Source: Helicobacteraceae bacterium
GTDB lineage: Bacteria; Campylobacterota; Campylobacteria; Campylobacterales; SZUA-545
Assembly: GCA_031276985.1 (NCBI GenBank)
Contig: JAISMA010000093.1
Span: 1-14,919 of the forward strand
Direction: 5' to 3'
Length of the DNA stretch: 14,919 nt
The notes under the pieces were generated by a model that was not told the DNA's origin, did no database searches, and saw only the letters and a list, made by a program, of their open reading frames with translations. Made by a program: the position numbers and the translations under genes. Shown here in pieces: positions 5,942 to 14,026 of this stretch; the first letter of the stretch is position 1, and each line of letters starts with the position of its first letter.

Positions 5942-7390
5942 TTAATAGCCGATAATCTCGTAACGTTTTTGAAGAGATTCCAGCAAAGAGCGCCTGACTT
6001 GCTCAATCTTAAGTCTTGATACGTCTTCGCTCAATCTTTCGTCTACTTCGGCTAACTTATTTGGCTCAAACAATTTTTGTTCCACAATACGATAAACGAC
6101 GGCTTTGTCGGTTAGTTCCACCGCGCCTTCGGATTCTTTGGACTCAAATACCCGCTCCAAAAAAATCTCAGCTTCATTTTCGCTTAAACCTTTGACTTTA
6201 TCATAATCGTCGCGAGAAAGAAAGTCGGTTGTTTCGCCTTTGAAGTCGGGAAGCTGTTTTTGGCTTTCGGCTTTTAGGTATTCGACGTTTTTCTGCCTTT
6301 TTAGCTCCTCTTCCACCGCGCTACGCGCTTTGTCAAAAGGCAACGGCTCGGCGGCGCGTCTGGCGTCGATCTTGGCGATTACAAAACCGCCGCTCGTCTC
6401 AAAAGGTCCCGCCACTTCAAGGCTTTGCGCGCTTTCCAAAGCCTGCATAACCTCTACGGGAAAGCGATCGTTGCGAAATTCGACCGACTTTAACGTTTGC
6501 GGCGCAAGCTGGTTGTCTCGCCACGCGATCTTGGCGGATAGCGCGGCGCGGCGCGCTTTGGCGAGTTTAGCCGCGTTTAGCGCCTCGATCTTAACCTCTT
6601 CGTAAGCCTTAACTTCGCCGTCTTGACCTATAAATTCGCTTTTGGCTCGTTCGTAATAGCTTTGCGCCTCTTCTTCGGTGGCGTTTTGTTCGGAAGCCAA
6701 AATCTCGATAAACGAAATGTCGTAGCTTGGCTCGCCCATAAACTGAAGCGCGTTCGCTTCGTAATAGCTTTGCGCCTCCTCTTGAGAAACCTTTACGTTC
6801 GCGGGCGCGTTGATGATTTTGTAGCTTATGCGATCGACGCCGTATCGCGTCGCGGCAATCGTCTCCTTTTCGCTTTGCGCGACGGGCAGTTTCAGCGCCT
6901 CGCTCAATTTGGCTACCAGCAGTTGCTTTTCTAGCATCGCTTCGTAGCTTGAAGGCTTCATGCCTATGTTTTTCAGATAATCCAGATAGATCTTTTTATC
7001 GACAAACGCGCCGTCAACCTGAAAACGCGGATCGTTCATGATCGTCTCCGAAATCTCCTCCGCGCTAACGCGCAGACCAATATCGCGGGCGTACGCCACA
7101 AACAGCGCTTCGGCAATCATGGATTCCAGCGCCCTGTTTTGTATATCGCGCTCTTGCGCCTCGTTTAACGGCTGATCAAGCATGCCCGCGTACAACTCGC
7201 GCAACTGCCCGTAATATCTCGTAAACTCTTCGCGCGAGATCTTCTCGTCGCCGACCGTTGCGACCGCGCCCGCTCTGGAGCCATAGCTGTAACTACCCCA
7301 CCCGACGGCCGAAGAGCCTATAAACGCCACCACCGTAAAAGCCAATACGACGACTAGAAAAGTCCTATGCTTTTGCATTGTTGCAATCAT
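5942..7390 (-). CDS. PpiD/SurA-like membrane-anchored periplasmic folding factor
   Basis: The 482-residue protein begins MIATMQKHRTF and has one N-terminal membrane segment (about 10-29), with the rest periplasmic. Residues about 40-180 match the SurA/PpiD N-terminal chaperone domain (VATVGDEKISREEF, LNEAQERDIQNRALESMIAE). The middle contains only the second half of a parvulin fold (MQALESAQSLEVAGPF, GGFVIAKIDARR); the usual active-site histidine motifs are not evident, so catalysis of prolyl isomerisation is doubtful and chaperone activity more likely. Two copies of EEAQSYYE lie 36 residues apart. I choose ATG 7390, although the frame is open to 7471, because the chosen start gives a normal N-terminus; AAAGG lies ten bases upstream. 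Its position just before ftsA is shared with Campylobacter and relatives, where the homologue is described as a PpiD- or SurA-like protein. Confidence 0.88.
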   Translation of the reverse strand: MIATMQKHRTFLVVVLAFTVVAFIGSSAVGWGSYSYGSRAGAVATVGDEKISREEFTRYYGQLRELYAGMLDQPLNEAQERDIQNRALESMIAEALFVAYARDIGLRVSAEEISETIMNDPRFQVDGAFVDKKIYLDYLKNIGMKPSSYEAMLEKQLLVAKLSEALKLPVAQSEKETIAATRYGVDRISYKIINAPANVKVSQEEAQSYYEANALQFMGEPSYDISFIEILASEQNATEEEAQSYYERAKSEFIGQDGEVKAYEEVKIEALNAAKLAKARRAALSAKIAWRDNQLAPQTLKSVEFRNDRFPVEVMQALESAQSLEVAGPFETSGGFVIAKIDARRAAEPLPFDKARSAVEEELKRQKNVEYLKAESQKQLPDFKGETTDFLSRDDYDKVKGLSENEAEIFLERVFESKESEGAVELTDKAVVYRIVEQKLFEPNKLAEVDERLSEDVSRLKIEQVRRSLLESLQKRYEIIGY

Positions 7391-7428
7391 TCGCAAACTA
7401 CCTTTGAAAAATGAAATAAATTGCCGCG

Positions 7429-7434
7429 ATTGTA
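7429..7434 (-). promoter_or_regulatory. Candidate -10 box for the ppiD-like–ftsA–ftsZ operon
   Basis: TACAAT (read on the minus strand) lies about 39 bp upstream of the chosen ATG. No convincing -35 is seen, as is usual for Campylobacterota sigma-70 promoters. Confidence 0.3.
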
Positions 7435-7657
7435 GCCAACTAGCGCTCAAGAGATCGCGCTTGCGATCCAAAATCTCCGCTAAGCGCCATAATTAAGCCA
7501 AAATAAAGCTATCTGTTTCCGATCGTCTTGATCGCTTCAAGGCGCGCAAATCCAAAAAGACGACAAAGCGCGATCAATTAACCTTTGCGACCGCTTGCCG
7601 CATAAGCAAAAACCAAAACAACGATCGCATTGGATTACGCCGCTAATCGCGCATTTC

Positions 7658-7766
7658 GTCATTCCCACGAAGGCAGGAATCTAGTATTTAAGACAATCGC
7701 AGATCAAAATCCATAATGGATTGTTATCGCTTCGCGATTTTTAGATACCTGCGGGCGCGGAAATGA
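7658..7766 (+). repeat. Dispersed inverted-repeat element, copy 2 (109 bp)
   Basis: The left end GTCATTCCCACGAAGGCAGG continues with AATCTAGTATTTAAGACA. The right end, read on the minus strand, is GTCATTTCCGCGCCCGCAGG followed by TATCTAAAAAT. The two ends match each other at most of about 25 positions, forming imperfect terminal inverted repeats. The hairpin ATCGC-TTC-GCGAT lies at 7726-7738. It is the same family as 2899-3029 in the opposite orientation, and one stem pair of the hairpin differs by a compensating change (T-A there, C-G here). No protein is encoded inside. Confidence 0.65.
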
Positions 7767-7842
7767 CAGAACACGCATTTGCCATTACAAGCGGAAGCGA
7801 AAAGAGCTGGAGGCGTATTGATCGTTTAACGCAATGCGGCGG

Positions 7843-7948
7843 GTTAAGAAATGAGATTTTCAATAGCGGTAAACTTGCTTGTTTCGATCAAAAATATCGC
7901 GGGCTAATTTACGTCGATGAATAGCGAGTTAAGAAATGAGATTTTCAA
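7843..7948. repeat. Direct 21-bp repeat, 85 bp apart
   Basis: GTTAAGAAATGAGATTTTCA followed by A occurs exactly at 7843-7863 and 7928-7948. The sequence after each copy is also loosely similar (AAACTTGCTTG... against GAGCTTGCGCC..., each leading to a CAAAAA run). A related 23-bp segment occurs once more inside the 3' end of metX at 8034-8056, so this looks like a degenerate tandem duplication downstream of metX. Confidence 0.6.
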
Positions 7949-8002
7949 AAGTTGGCGAGCTTGCGCCGATCGCGCAAAAACGTTGCGGGGCGCTTTGCGT
8001 CA

Positions 8003-9112
8003 TTAGCGCAAAATGTCCGCGAGAATATCCGCGAATTTGTTTGTCTCGACCAAAAACGAATCGTGTCCGTAGTCGCTCTCGATGTGATAATAATCGCTCA
8101 ACTCGCCTTTGCCGATCTTTTTCATCGCGGCGTCGATCTCTTGCGTTTCTCGCGGTAAAAAGAGCAGATCGCGCTCAAATCCAAAAAGGTGCAAATGCGA
8201 TTTCACGCGCGCGAGGGCGCTTTCTAGCGAATCGTATCCGCGCGATATGTCGTATATGTTAATCGCCTTCAAAATATACAAAAACGAGAGCGGATCGAAC
8301 CACTTTGGAAAAGAGCCGCCGTTGTAATCGAGATAGCGTTCAACCTGAAAGCGCCCAAACAGATCAAACAAGCCTTCCGCGCCGACAAAATCCCGCCCAA
8401 ATTTGCGATTCATCGATTCGGGACTAAGAAAGCTGATGTGTCCCGCCATTCTGCCGATTGCCGCGCCTTTGAGTCCGCGCTCTTTAAGCGCCTCTATATC
8501 GTACGCGCCGTTTTCAAACGCGGGATCGCTAATCGTCGCCTCCATCGCGATCTTGTTAAACGCGATCGCCCAAGGGCTTGTCGCGTGAGTCGCCGCCATA
8601 ACGATCGTCCGCTTCGCCAAAGCGGGATAATCGACGGCAAAATGCAAAGCCCGCATGCCGCCCATACTGCCGCCGATAACCGCGAAAACGGCGTTAATGC
8701 CAAGCCGATCCAAAAGTAGCCGCTCGGCTTTGACCATATCTTTAACCGTAACGACGGGAAATTTCAGGCGATACGGCTCTAAACTAGGATACGCGGGGCT
8801 GATTGGTCCCGTAGAGCCGTAGCAAGAGCCGATCGCGTTGGCGCATATCACGAAAAAGCGGTCGGTGTCAATCGGCTTGCCGCCGCCGATTAGCGCGTCC
8901 CACCAGCCCGCTTTTTTGTCGTTTTCGTAACGTCCCGCCGCGTGATGACTGCCGCTTAGGGCGTGGCAAACTACGATCGCGTTGTCTTTGGCTTCGTTAA
9001 GCGTTCCGTAAGTTTCATAAACAATTTCGAACGGCTCTAAAATCCGCCCGCTTTCCAAATATAGCGCGTTTTTGAACGACGCCGTTTTGGTTTTGATATT
9101 AAGATCGCCCAC
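8003..9112 (-). CDS. metX: Homoserine O-acetyltransferase
   Basis: MetX transfers an acetyl group from acetyl-CoA to L-homoserine, the activating step of methionine synthesis. The 369-residue protein has the alpha/beta-hydrolase fold with the nucleophile elbow GGSMGG (Ser149), a candidate catalytic Asp315 (RDLLFLP) and His350 (DYGHDSF), plus the family block CHALSGSHHAAG (49-60). The frame is open far upstream into guaB on the minus strand, but the enzyme's normal N-terminus begins at about KTASFKNALYLESG; the GTG at 9112, eight bases after the guaB stop, is the most plausible start. The ribosome binding site there is poor (ACGGA, very close), so expression may depend on coupling to guaB. Some MetX-family enzymes use succinyl-CoA; this cannot be excluded from sequence alone. 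Confidence 0.92.
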   Translation of the reverse strand: MGDLNIKTKTASFKNALYLESGRILEPFEIVYETYGTLNEAKDNAIVVCHALSGSHHAAGRYENDKKAGWWDALIGGGKPIDTDRFFVICANAIGSCYGSTGPISPAYPSLEPYRLKFPVVTVKDMVKAERLLLDRLGINAVFAVIGGSMGGMRALHFAVDYPALAKRTIVMAATHATSPWAIAFNKIAMEATISDPAFENGAYDIEALKERGLKGAAIGRMAGHISFLSPESMNRKFGRDFVGAEGLFDLFGRFQVERYLDYNGGSFPKWFDPLSFLYILKAINIYDISRGYDSLESALARVKSHLHLFGFERDLLFLPRETQEIDAAMKKIGKGELSDYYHIESDYGHDSFLVETNKFADILADILR

Positions 9113-9120
9113 GTCCGTAT

Positions 9121-10572
9121 CTAGCGATGATAATTTGGCGCTTCTTTGGTGATATCCACGTCGTGAACGTGGCTTTCTTTCAGTCCCGCCGAAGTGATCT
9201 CCACAAATTGCGCCGTCTGCGCGAAAGTTGCGATATCTTTTGCGCCAAGATAGCCCATTGAGCTTCTTAAGCCGCCTATAAGCTGGTGAATCACATCCGC
9301 CACCCGTCCGCGATACGGCACTCTGCCCTCGATGCCTTCGGGTACTAGCTTTTCTTGCGCCGTCCCTTCTTGAAAATAGCGATCCGCCGCGCCGCGTTGC
9401 ATTGCGCCAAGACTGCCCATGCCGCGATAGTTTTTGTATTGGCGACCTTGAAACATAATCGTTTCGCCCGGCGATTCTTCCGTCCCCGCCAAAAGCGATC
9501 CAATCATCGCGCAACTCGCGCCGCACGCTAAGGCTTTCGCCAAGTCGCCGCTGTATTTGATTCCGCCGTCGGCTATAACGGGCACGTCGTATTTTTTGGC
9601 GACGCTGGCGCATTCGTCGATCGCGCTCATCTGCGGCATGCCCACGCCCGCCACGATTCTAGTCGTGCAAATGCTGCCCGGTCCTATGCCGACTTTGATT
9701 CCGTCCGCGCCCGCCTCGATTAGCGCTTCGGCGGCTTCGGAAGCGGCGATGTTTCCCGCGATCACATCGACGACGAAACGCTTTTTAATGGTTTTGATCG
9801 CGTCAATAATCCCTTTGCTGTGTCCGTGCGCGGAATCCAAAACAAGCGCGTCGACTCCCGCTTTGATCAGCGCTTCGGCGCGATCGTACTGCCCCACGCC
9901 GATTGCCGCCGCCACGCGAAGCCGCCCGAAATCGTCCTTGTTGGAATCGGGATAATCTTTGCGTTTTTTGATGTCTTTTATGGTGATGAGCCCCTTCAAA
10001 TAGCCGCCTTCGTCTACGATCGGCAGTTTTTCTATCTTATGCTCGCGCATAATCTCCGCCGCCTCGTCCAGACTTGTGCCGACTTTGCCCGTAATTAACG
10101 GCGTTTTGGTCATCACCTCGCCGACAAGCCGCGCCATATCGGTTTCAAAGCGCATATCGCGGTTGGTGATAATGCCGACGAGTCTGTCGTGTTCGTCGAT
10201 TACCGGCACGCCGCTAATGCGAAACTCGCGCATAATGTCTTCGGCTTCGCCAAGCGTCGCGTTCGGCGTGATATGCACGGGATCAATGATAACGCCGCTT
10301 TCGCTTTTTTTGACCTTTTTCACTTCGTTTGCCTGAGCGTCTATGCTCATATTTTTATGGATTACGCCGATTCCGCCAAGTCTGGCTATGGCGATCGCGG
10401 CGCGATATTCCGTAACCGTATCCATCGCCGCCGAGACAATCGGAATGTTTAACGATATATTCCTGCTTAATCTGGCGCGCAGATCGACCTCTTTTGGCAA
10501 AACCGCGCTATATCGCGGAACGAGCAGTAGATCGTCGAATGTAAAAGCCTTTTTTCGTATGTTTAACGCCAT
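9121..10572 (-). CDS. guaB: Inosine-5'-monophosphate dehydrogenase
   Basis: GuaB oxidises IMP to XMP with NAD+, the rate-limiting step of GMP synthesis. The 483-residue protein has the full layout: N-terminal barrel start (FTFDDLLLVPRYSAVLP, 11-27), two CBS domains (about 94-205, with SGVPVIDEHDRLVGIITNRD and EKLPIVDEGGYLKGLITIKD), and the rest of the barrel. The active-site loop GIGPGSICTTR carries catalytic Cys302; VIADGGIKYSGD and the flap motif GAADRYFQ are also present. Length is normal for bacterial enzymes. The ATG has AAGGA seven bases upstream, overlapping the stop codon of gatA. CBS domains commonly bind adenine or guanine nucleotides and tune activity. It sits between gatA and metX in a closely spaced unit. 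Confidence 0.97.
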   Translation of the reverse strand: MALNIRKKAFTFDDLLLVPRYSAVLPKEVDLRARLSRNISLNIPIVSAAMDTVTEYRAAIAIARLGGIGVIHKNMSIDAQANEVKKVKKSESGVIIDPVHITPNATLGEAEDIMREFRISGVPVIDEHDRLVGIITNRDMRFETDMARLVGEVMTKTPLITGKVGTSLDEAAEIMREHKIEKLPIVDEGGYLKGLITIKDIKKRKDYPDSNKDDFGRLRVAAAIGVGQYDRAEALIKAGVDALVLDSAHGHSKGIIDAIKTIKKRFVVDVIAGNIAASEAAEALIEAGADGIKVGIGPGSICTTRIVAGVGMPQMSAIDECASVAKKYDVPVIADGGIKYSGDLAKALACGASCAMIGSLLAGTEESPGETIMFQGRQYKNYRGMGSLGAMQRGAADRYFQEGTAQEKLVPEGIEGRVPYRGRVADVIHQLIGGLRSSMGYLGAKDIATFAQTAQFVEITSAGLKESHVHDVDITKEAPNYHR

Positions 10573-10580
10573 ATCAATCC

Positions 10581-11936
10581 TTATTTAAGAACGTTTTCCA
10601 AGCTAAACGCCGCGTCGAAAACCGTTTGTTCGTCAAACGGCTTGCCGATTAGCTGCGCGCCGACGGGCAGATTATTCGCGCCGCTTCCGACGGGAACGCT
10701 AATCGCGGGCAAACCCGCTAGATTAACGGAAATTGTGAAAATATCGCTTAAGTACATGTCAAGCGGCGATTTTTTACCGCCAAACTCAAAGGCGACGCTG
10801 GGCGTTACGGGAGCGAAGATCAGATCGCACTCCGCGTGGATCGCGGCAAACTCCTCGCCGATAAGTTTGCGCGTTTTTTGCGCCTTGCGATAGTACGCCT
10901 CGTAATAGCCGCTTGAAAGTACAAACGCGCCCAAAAGCAAGCGGCGTTTCACCTCGTCGCCAAAACCTTGCGATCGCGTAGAGTCGCATATTTCCTTGAA
11001 GTCGTCGCCTTCGCCGCGAAATCCGTATCTTACGCCGTCGTATCTGGAGTAATTAGCGCTCGCTTCGGCGGATGCCAACACGTAGTAAGTAGCCACGTGG
11101 TGCGCGCAGTCTCCCATCGTTTTTCGGACGATCGTATGCCCCGCTTTTTCAAGCGCTTTCACGGCTTCGCCAAGCGCTTTCGCCACGTCGGGATTGGTCT
11201 GTTCCACGTAGTTTTCAACGACGGCGATCTTTAGCTTGCGTTTTGGATCTAGTTTTGCGGATACGTTCGCGTTATCTACCGCCGCGCTTGTGGAATCTTT
11301 TGGATCAAAGCCCGCGATCACGTCGAATAATATGGCGGCGTCTTCCACGTTTTGCGTTATTGGACCGATCTGATCGAGGCTTGAAGAGTAGCTTGCCAAA
11401 CCGTAACGGCTGACTCGTCCGTATGTCGGCTTTAATCCTACGCAACCGCAAAAAGCGGCGGGCTGACGAATCGATCCGCCCGTGTCGCTGCCAAGCGCGG
11501 CGATCGCAAAACCGCCCGCCACTGCCGCCGCGCTGCCGCCGCTACTGCCGCCAGGCACGCGGGAGAAATCTCGCGGATTAAGCGTTCTGCCGTAAAAACT
11601 CGTCTCGGTGGAGCTTCCCATGGCAAACTCGTCCATATTGGCGCGTCCAAACGGCGCGAGGTTCGCTTTTAGCAGGTTTTCCACGACTGTGGCGTTATAG
11701 GGCGCGACGTAGCCTTGCAGTATCTTGCTGGCGGAAGTAACTTTCCAGCCTTTGACCTGAATGTTGTCTTTGATTAAAAGCGGAACGCCTTCGCCATACT
11801 CGCCGATTGGCTCGTCGGTTAGCTGTTCGACGTACGCGCCGATTTCTCTGTTTTCGGCGATCTTTTTTCGCAGGTCGTTTTTTAAATCGCGCAACGTTTC
11901 TTTTGGTAGTTTTAGAGCTTCTTTAAGCGTAATCAA
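10581..11936 (-). CDS. gatA: Glutamyl-tRNA(Gln) amidotransferase subunit A
   Basis: GatA is the glutaminase subunit of GatCAB, which converts Glu-tRNA(Gln) (and often Asp-tRNA(Asn)) to the amidated form. The 451-residue protein shows the amidase signature GGSSGGSAAAVAGG (129-142) and the Ser-cisSer-Lys triad Lys56 (LLIKDN), Ser131 and Ser155 (DTGGSIRQPA). The start is TTG at 11936, supported by AAGGA (11943-11947) six bases upstream and by the normal family N-terminus (MITLKEALKLPKE); no ATG or GTG fits better. gatB and gatC are not in this window, which is common when the genes are scattered. Its presence implies that the organism makes Gln-tRNA by transamidation rather than with GlnRS alone. 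It leads the gatA–guaB–metX unit. Confidence 0.96.
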   Translation of the reverse strand: MITLKEALKLPKETLRDLKNDLRKKIAENREIGAYVEQLTDEPIGEYGEGVPLLIKDNIQVKGWKVTSASKILQGYVAPYNATVVENLLKANLAPFGRANMDEFAMGSSTETSFYGRTLNPRDFSRVPGGSSGGSAAAVAGGFAIAALGSDTGGSIRQPAAFCGCVGLKPTYGRVSRYGLASYSSSLDQIGPITQNVEDAAILFDVIAGFDPKDSTSAAVDNANVSAKLDPKRKLKIAVVENYVEQTNPDVAKALGEAVKALEKAGHTIVRKTMGDCAHHVATYYVLASAEASANYSRYDGVRYGFRGEGDDFKEICDSTRSQGFGDEVKRRLLLGAFVLSSGYYEAYYRKAQKTRKLIGEEFAAIHAECDLIFAPVTPSVAFEFGGKKSPLDMYLSDIFTISVNLAGLPAISVPVGSGANNLPVGAQLIGKPFDEQTVFDAAFSLENVLK

Positions 11937-11963
11937 GCGGCGTCCTTACCGAAATATAGACGG

Positions 11964-11969
11964 ATTATA
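11964..11969 (-). promoter_or_regulatory. -10 box of the gatA–guaB–metX operon
   Basis: A perfect TATAAT (minus strand) lies about 28 bp upstream of the gatA start, in the context GCGCTATAATCC. There is no good -35 at 16-18 bp, in keeping with Campylobacterota promoters. Transcription would start near 11957. Confidence 0.55.
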
Positions 11970-12065
11970 GCGCTACTAAGCCAAAGCGCTTGGCGGCGAC
12001 TTTAACCGCCCTCAATCCAAAACAATATCGCCGCCGCTTTGATCGCGCTGAAAATAAGCCGCGAA

Positions 12066-12081
12066 ACGGCGCAAACGCCGT
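12066..12081 (-). terminator. Candidate terminator after the small membrane protein gene
   Basis: On the minus strand ACGGCG-TTTG-CGCCGT forms a 6-bp stem with a 4-nt loop about 20 bp past the stop at 12103, followed by TTCGCGGCTTATTTT. The U-run is imperfect. It would separate this gene from the gatA promoter downstream. Confidence 0.4.
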
Positions 12082-12102
12082 CGCCGACGAAGCGCTAAGA
12101 AG

Positions 12103-12396
12103 TTATATGGAAAATAAGGTCAATGCGCCTAACGCTAAAGCGCCGATTGATAAGAAAAGTCCCAAAACGGCGAAGGTTTTCTTGCGATTTTTCTGACAAA
12201 CGCCGCCAATCCCAAGCGCGATCGCTAAAAATAACGCCGCCAGCGCCGTCAACGCAATATATATAAATACGTCGGCGCGCAATGGTTCGCTAATGCGCTC
12301 ATATATAAGCATCGCCGCCAAAACGAATAAACTTGCGGCGCTAACGGCAAACGACGCGACGCCAAGCCCGCCGCGTTTAAGTCGCGTTTTTTGCAT
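12103..12396 (-). CDS. Small three-helix membrane protein, unknown function
   Basis: The 97-residue protein has a basic N-terminus (MQKTRLKRGG) and three predicted membrane segments at about 11-31, 42-65 and 75-96, with the basic loop CQKNRKK between the last two. The pattern of two long hydrophobic helices flanking a short Lys/Arg loop recalls small DUF4190-like membrane proteins, but similarity is only of type and I do not assign a family. The ATG has AAGGA five bases upstream, so translation is well supported. It lies 33 bp after the TraB/GumN gene in the same direction and may be co-transcribed with it. Its function is unknown. Confidence 0.75.
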   Translation of the reverse strand: MQKTRLKRGGLGVASFAVSAASLFVLAAMLIYERISEPLRADVFIYIALTALAALFLAIALGIGGVCQKNRKKTFAVLGLFLSIGALALGALTLFSI

Positions 12397-12429
12397 TGTT
12401 TTCCTTTTTGTCGCGTCGTTTGTTTGGCG

Positions 12430-13314
12430 TTAAAGCCGCGTTATTTTATAGCCTTTTTTGCGTAATAGTTCCAAAACGCCTTTATCTCCGCCCAAATGAA
12501 GCGCGCCGATCGCTACAAAAATAGGCTTTTTGGAATCGATATGCGTTAAAAGGCGCTCCGTCATTCGCTTGTTGCGATCGAATATAAGCGCTTTATTAAA
12601 CTCCTCGTATTCCGCCGAAGATTGAGTTTTTGCGTCGTACGTCATATACCATTCAAACAAAGCGTCCGCGTCGCCAAGCATATATGTTTTGTATAAGTCG
12701 TTGATTATTTCCGCGCGTTTCGTCGCCGACATATTTATATAATCTTCAAGGGTTTTAACCTGAGCTTTAAGCGAAATAGAAGCCATAGCGTTAAACTGCT
12801 CTTCGGATGTTTCAAGACCAATTATTGGCGTTTTGCCGCGAGCGCGTTGGAGTAAAAATTCAGCGCCGTATTTCGGATCATAGCCTTCGCGCATGTAATC
12901 TTTCGACGATAACAATGTAGCCGCGAGCCACGCGGGGAAACGACCTATAAAAAAAGATAATTCCGGATAATCTTGCGCCATTTTTTTATAAGTCTGCGCC
13001 GATAGTTGTTCGCGCAAACACGAGTCGGGGCAAAGATATTTTTCTATCATATCGGAGGAATCGACAAGATCGCTGTCGTTGATTTCCAAGATCAGTTTAG
13101 ACGATCTGCCAAGCGCGTCGATAATAGCGCCCGTTAGTTTCGCGTCGCGCTTGCCCAAATGCATAGCGCCGAGCGCGTATATTTTCACGTCGTCTTTTTC
13201 GGCGAGATAAAACGGATAACGCGCCGTCGTATCCGTAGCGGTTTTGGCGATCGCGCTTGGCGCGAGCAAGAAAAGCGCCGCTACGAAAAACGATAAAAAT
13301 TTGGCGAGCCTCAT
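12430..13314 (-). CDS. Secreted TraB/GumN-family protein
   Basis: The chosen start, ATG 13314, has AAAGGAG about five bases upstream and gives a clear Sec signal peptide (MRLAKFLSFFVAALFLLAPSA, cleavage near AIA-KT). The frame is open to 13419, but the extension has no such site and would hide the signal. The mature protein has the family motifs GAMH (49-52, His52), a strand with LE (76-77), GLE (166-168), an RN pair (247-248) and GALHLGG (270-276, His273). The family is related in fold to EreA/ChaN/Tiki-type proteins, which bind metal and in some members act as proteases, but most bacterial members are uncharacterised. Two close cysteines (95, 99) could form a disulphide. Length (294) is normal. 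The protein is likely periplasmic or surface-located; its substrate is unknown. Confidence 0.88.
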   Translation of the reverse strand: MRLAKFLSFFVAALFLLAPSAIAKTATDTTARYPFYLAEKDDVKIYALGAMHLGKRDAKLTGAIIDALGRSSKLILEINDSDLVDSSDMIEKYLCPDSCLREQLSAQTYKKMAQDYPELSFFIGRFPAWLAATLLSSKDYMREGYDPKYGAEFLLQRARGKTPIIGLETSEEQFNAMASISLKAQVKTLEDYINMSATKRAEIINDLYKTYMLGDADALFEWYMTYDAKTQSSAEYEEFNKALIFDRNKRMTERLLTHIDSKKPIFVAIGALHLGGDKGVLELLRKKGYKITRL

Positions 13315-13406
13315 AATTTCTCCTTTGGCGACGCGAAAGCGCTTCGTTTGGAATGCGCGAAGTATATCGACTCTTGCCTTTGTCGTTAAAGCCGCTTTAG
13401 CGCGAT

Positions 13407-14000
13407 CTAGCAATAACAAAAGGTTGGTTCTATATCTTCGTCTATTGGCGCTAAATCAAGCAGATAAAATACAAATTCGTTAGAGTTGTTTGTTTGTTCC
13501 GCCTCTTGCATGTCGTTTTGGCTAAACTCTTCAGCGCTTAGCGACGTTTCGCAAGATATTGCGTTTTCGGATATAACTATATGCCTTTGCGGTATTTTAA
13601 CGACGTATATTCTTTCTACGATCAGGTTATATAATATATTCGGCGGATCTTTGAATTCGCGCAAGTTTTCGACCCATGCAAAATAATCGACCGCCAATTG
13701 TCCGCGTCCTTTAACGAAATCGCCGACAGATATATCCGTTTTATCGCTGGTTTCTATATAGAACTTAAATTCGATCGTATCGACGACGATTAAATCTGGT
13801 AACTTATATATTACCTTGCCGCTAAAATTATATTCGGCGTGTTTTATCTGTTCAAACAGATATATTTTTTCGTTTGTTTTGACTTCAAAATCGTAAGCGC
13901 GGATATAAAACGATAGATTTACTTTATCTTTCTTGCATAATACGGGGTAATTCCCGTCTCCCATAACCCACTCTTCAAATACGGCGCATATCGATCGCAT
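13407..14000 (-). CDS. Hypothetical protein, beta-rich, unknown function
   Basis: I do not recognise this 197-residue protein. It has no signal peptide or membrane segment. Residues about 28-140 alternate hydrophobic and charged positions in a way typical of a beta-barrel or OB-like fold (VNLSFYIRAYDFEV, GKVIYKLPDLIVVDTIEFKF, VGDFVKGRGQLAVDY). The C-terminal 45 residues are acidic (AEEFSQNDMQEAEQTNNSNE) and it ends in CYC. The ATG at 14000 has only a weak GAGAA upstream; a second ATG at 13964 (MGDGNYPVL), preceded by GAAGAG, is a reasonable alternative. The DNA is AT-richer than its neighbours, with TATAT runs, as is the next gene upstream, so the pair may have been acquired together. Confidence 0.7.
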   Translation of the reverse strand: MRSICAVFEEWVMGDGNYPVLCKKDKVNLSFYIRAYDFEVKTNEKIYLFEQIKHAEYNFSGKVIYKLPDLIVVDTIEFKFYIETSDKTDISVGDFVKGRGQLAVDYFAWVENLREFKDPPNILYNLIVERIYVVKIPQRHIVISENAISCETSLSAEEFSQNDMQEAEQTNNSNEFVFYLLDLAPIDEDIEPTFCYC

Positions 14001-14026
14001 TTATTCTCGTCGTTTTTTTAGCGTTT

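Larger units (their letters stand above)
7391..8002. other. Intergenic region with repeats between metX and the ppiD-like gene
   Basis: This 612-bp stretch holds no convincing gene. It contains the candidate promoter at 7434, the repeat module 7620-7644, the inverted-repeat element at 7658-7766 and the direct repeats at 7843-7863 and 7928-7948. Open frames here are short and translate to repeat-derived sequence. Confidence 0.65.

Noticed and set aside
9113..9613. Upstream extension of the metX frame, giving a 536-residue protein
   Set aside because: The extra 167 residues overlap guaB in another frame on the same strand, are Arg-rich and not part of the family's normal N-terminus. They are an out-of-frame reading of guaB.
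11990..12196. 68-codon open frame on the plus strand
   Set aside because: It is antisense to the end of the small membrane protein gene and its downstream hairpin, has no clear ribosome binding site, and its composition is unlike a folded protein.
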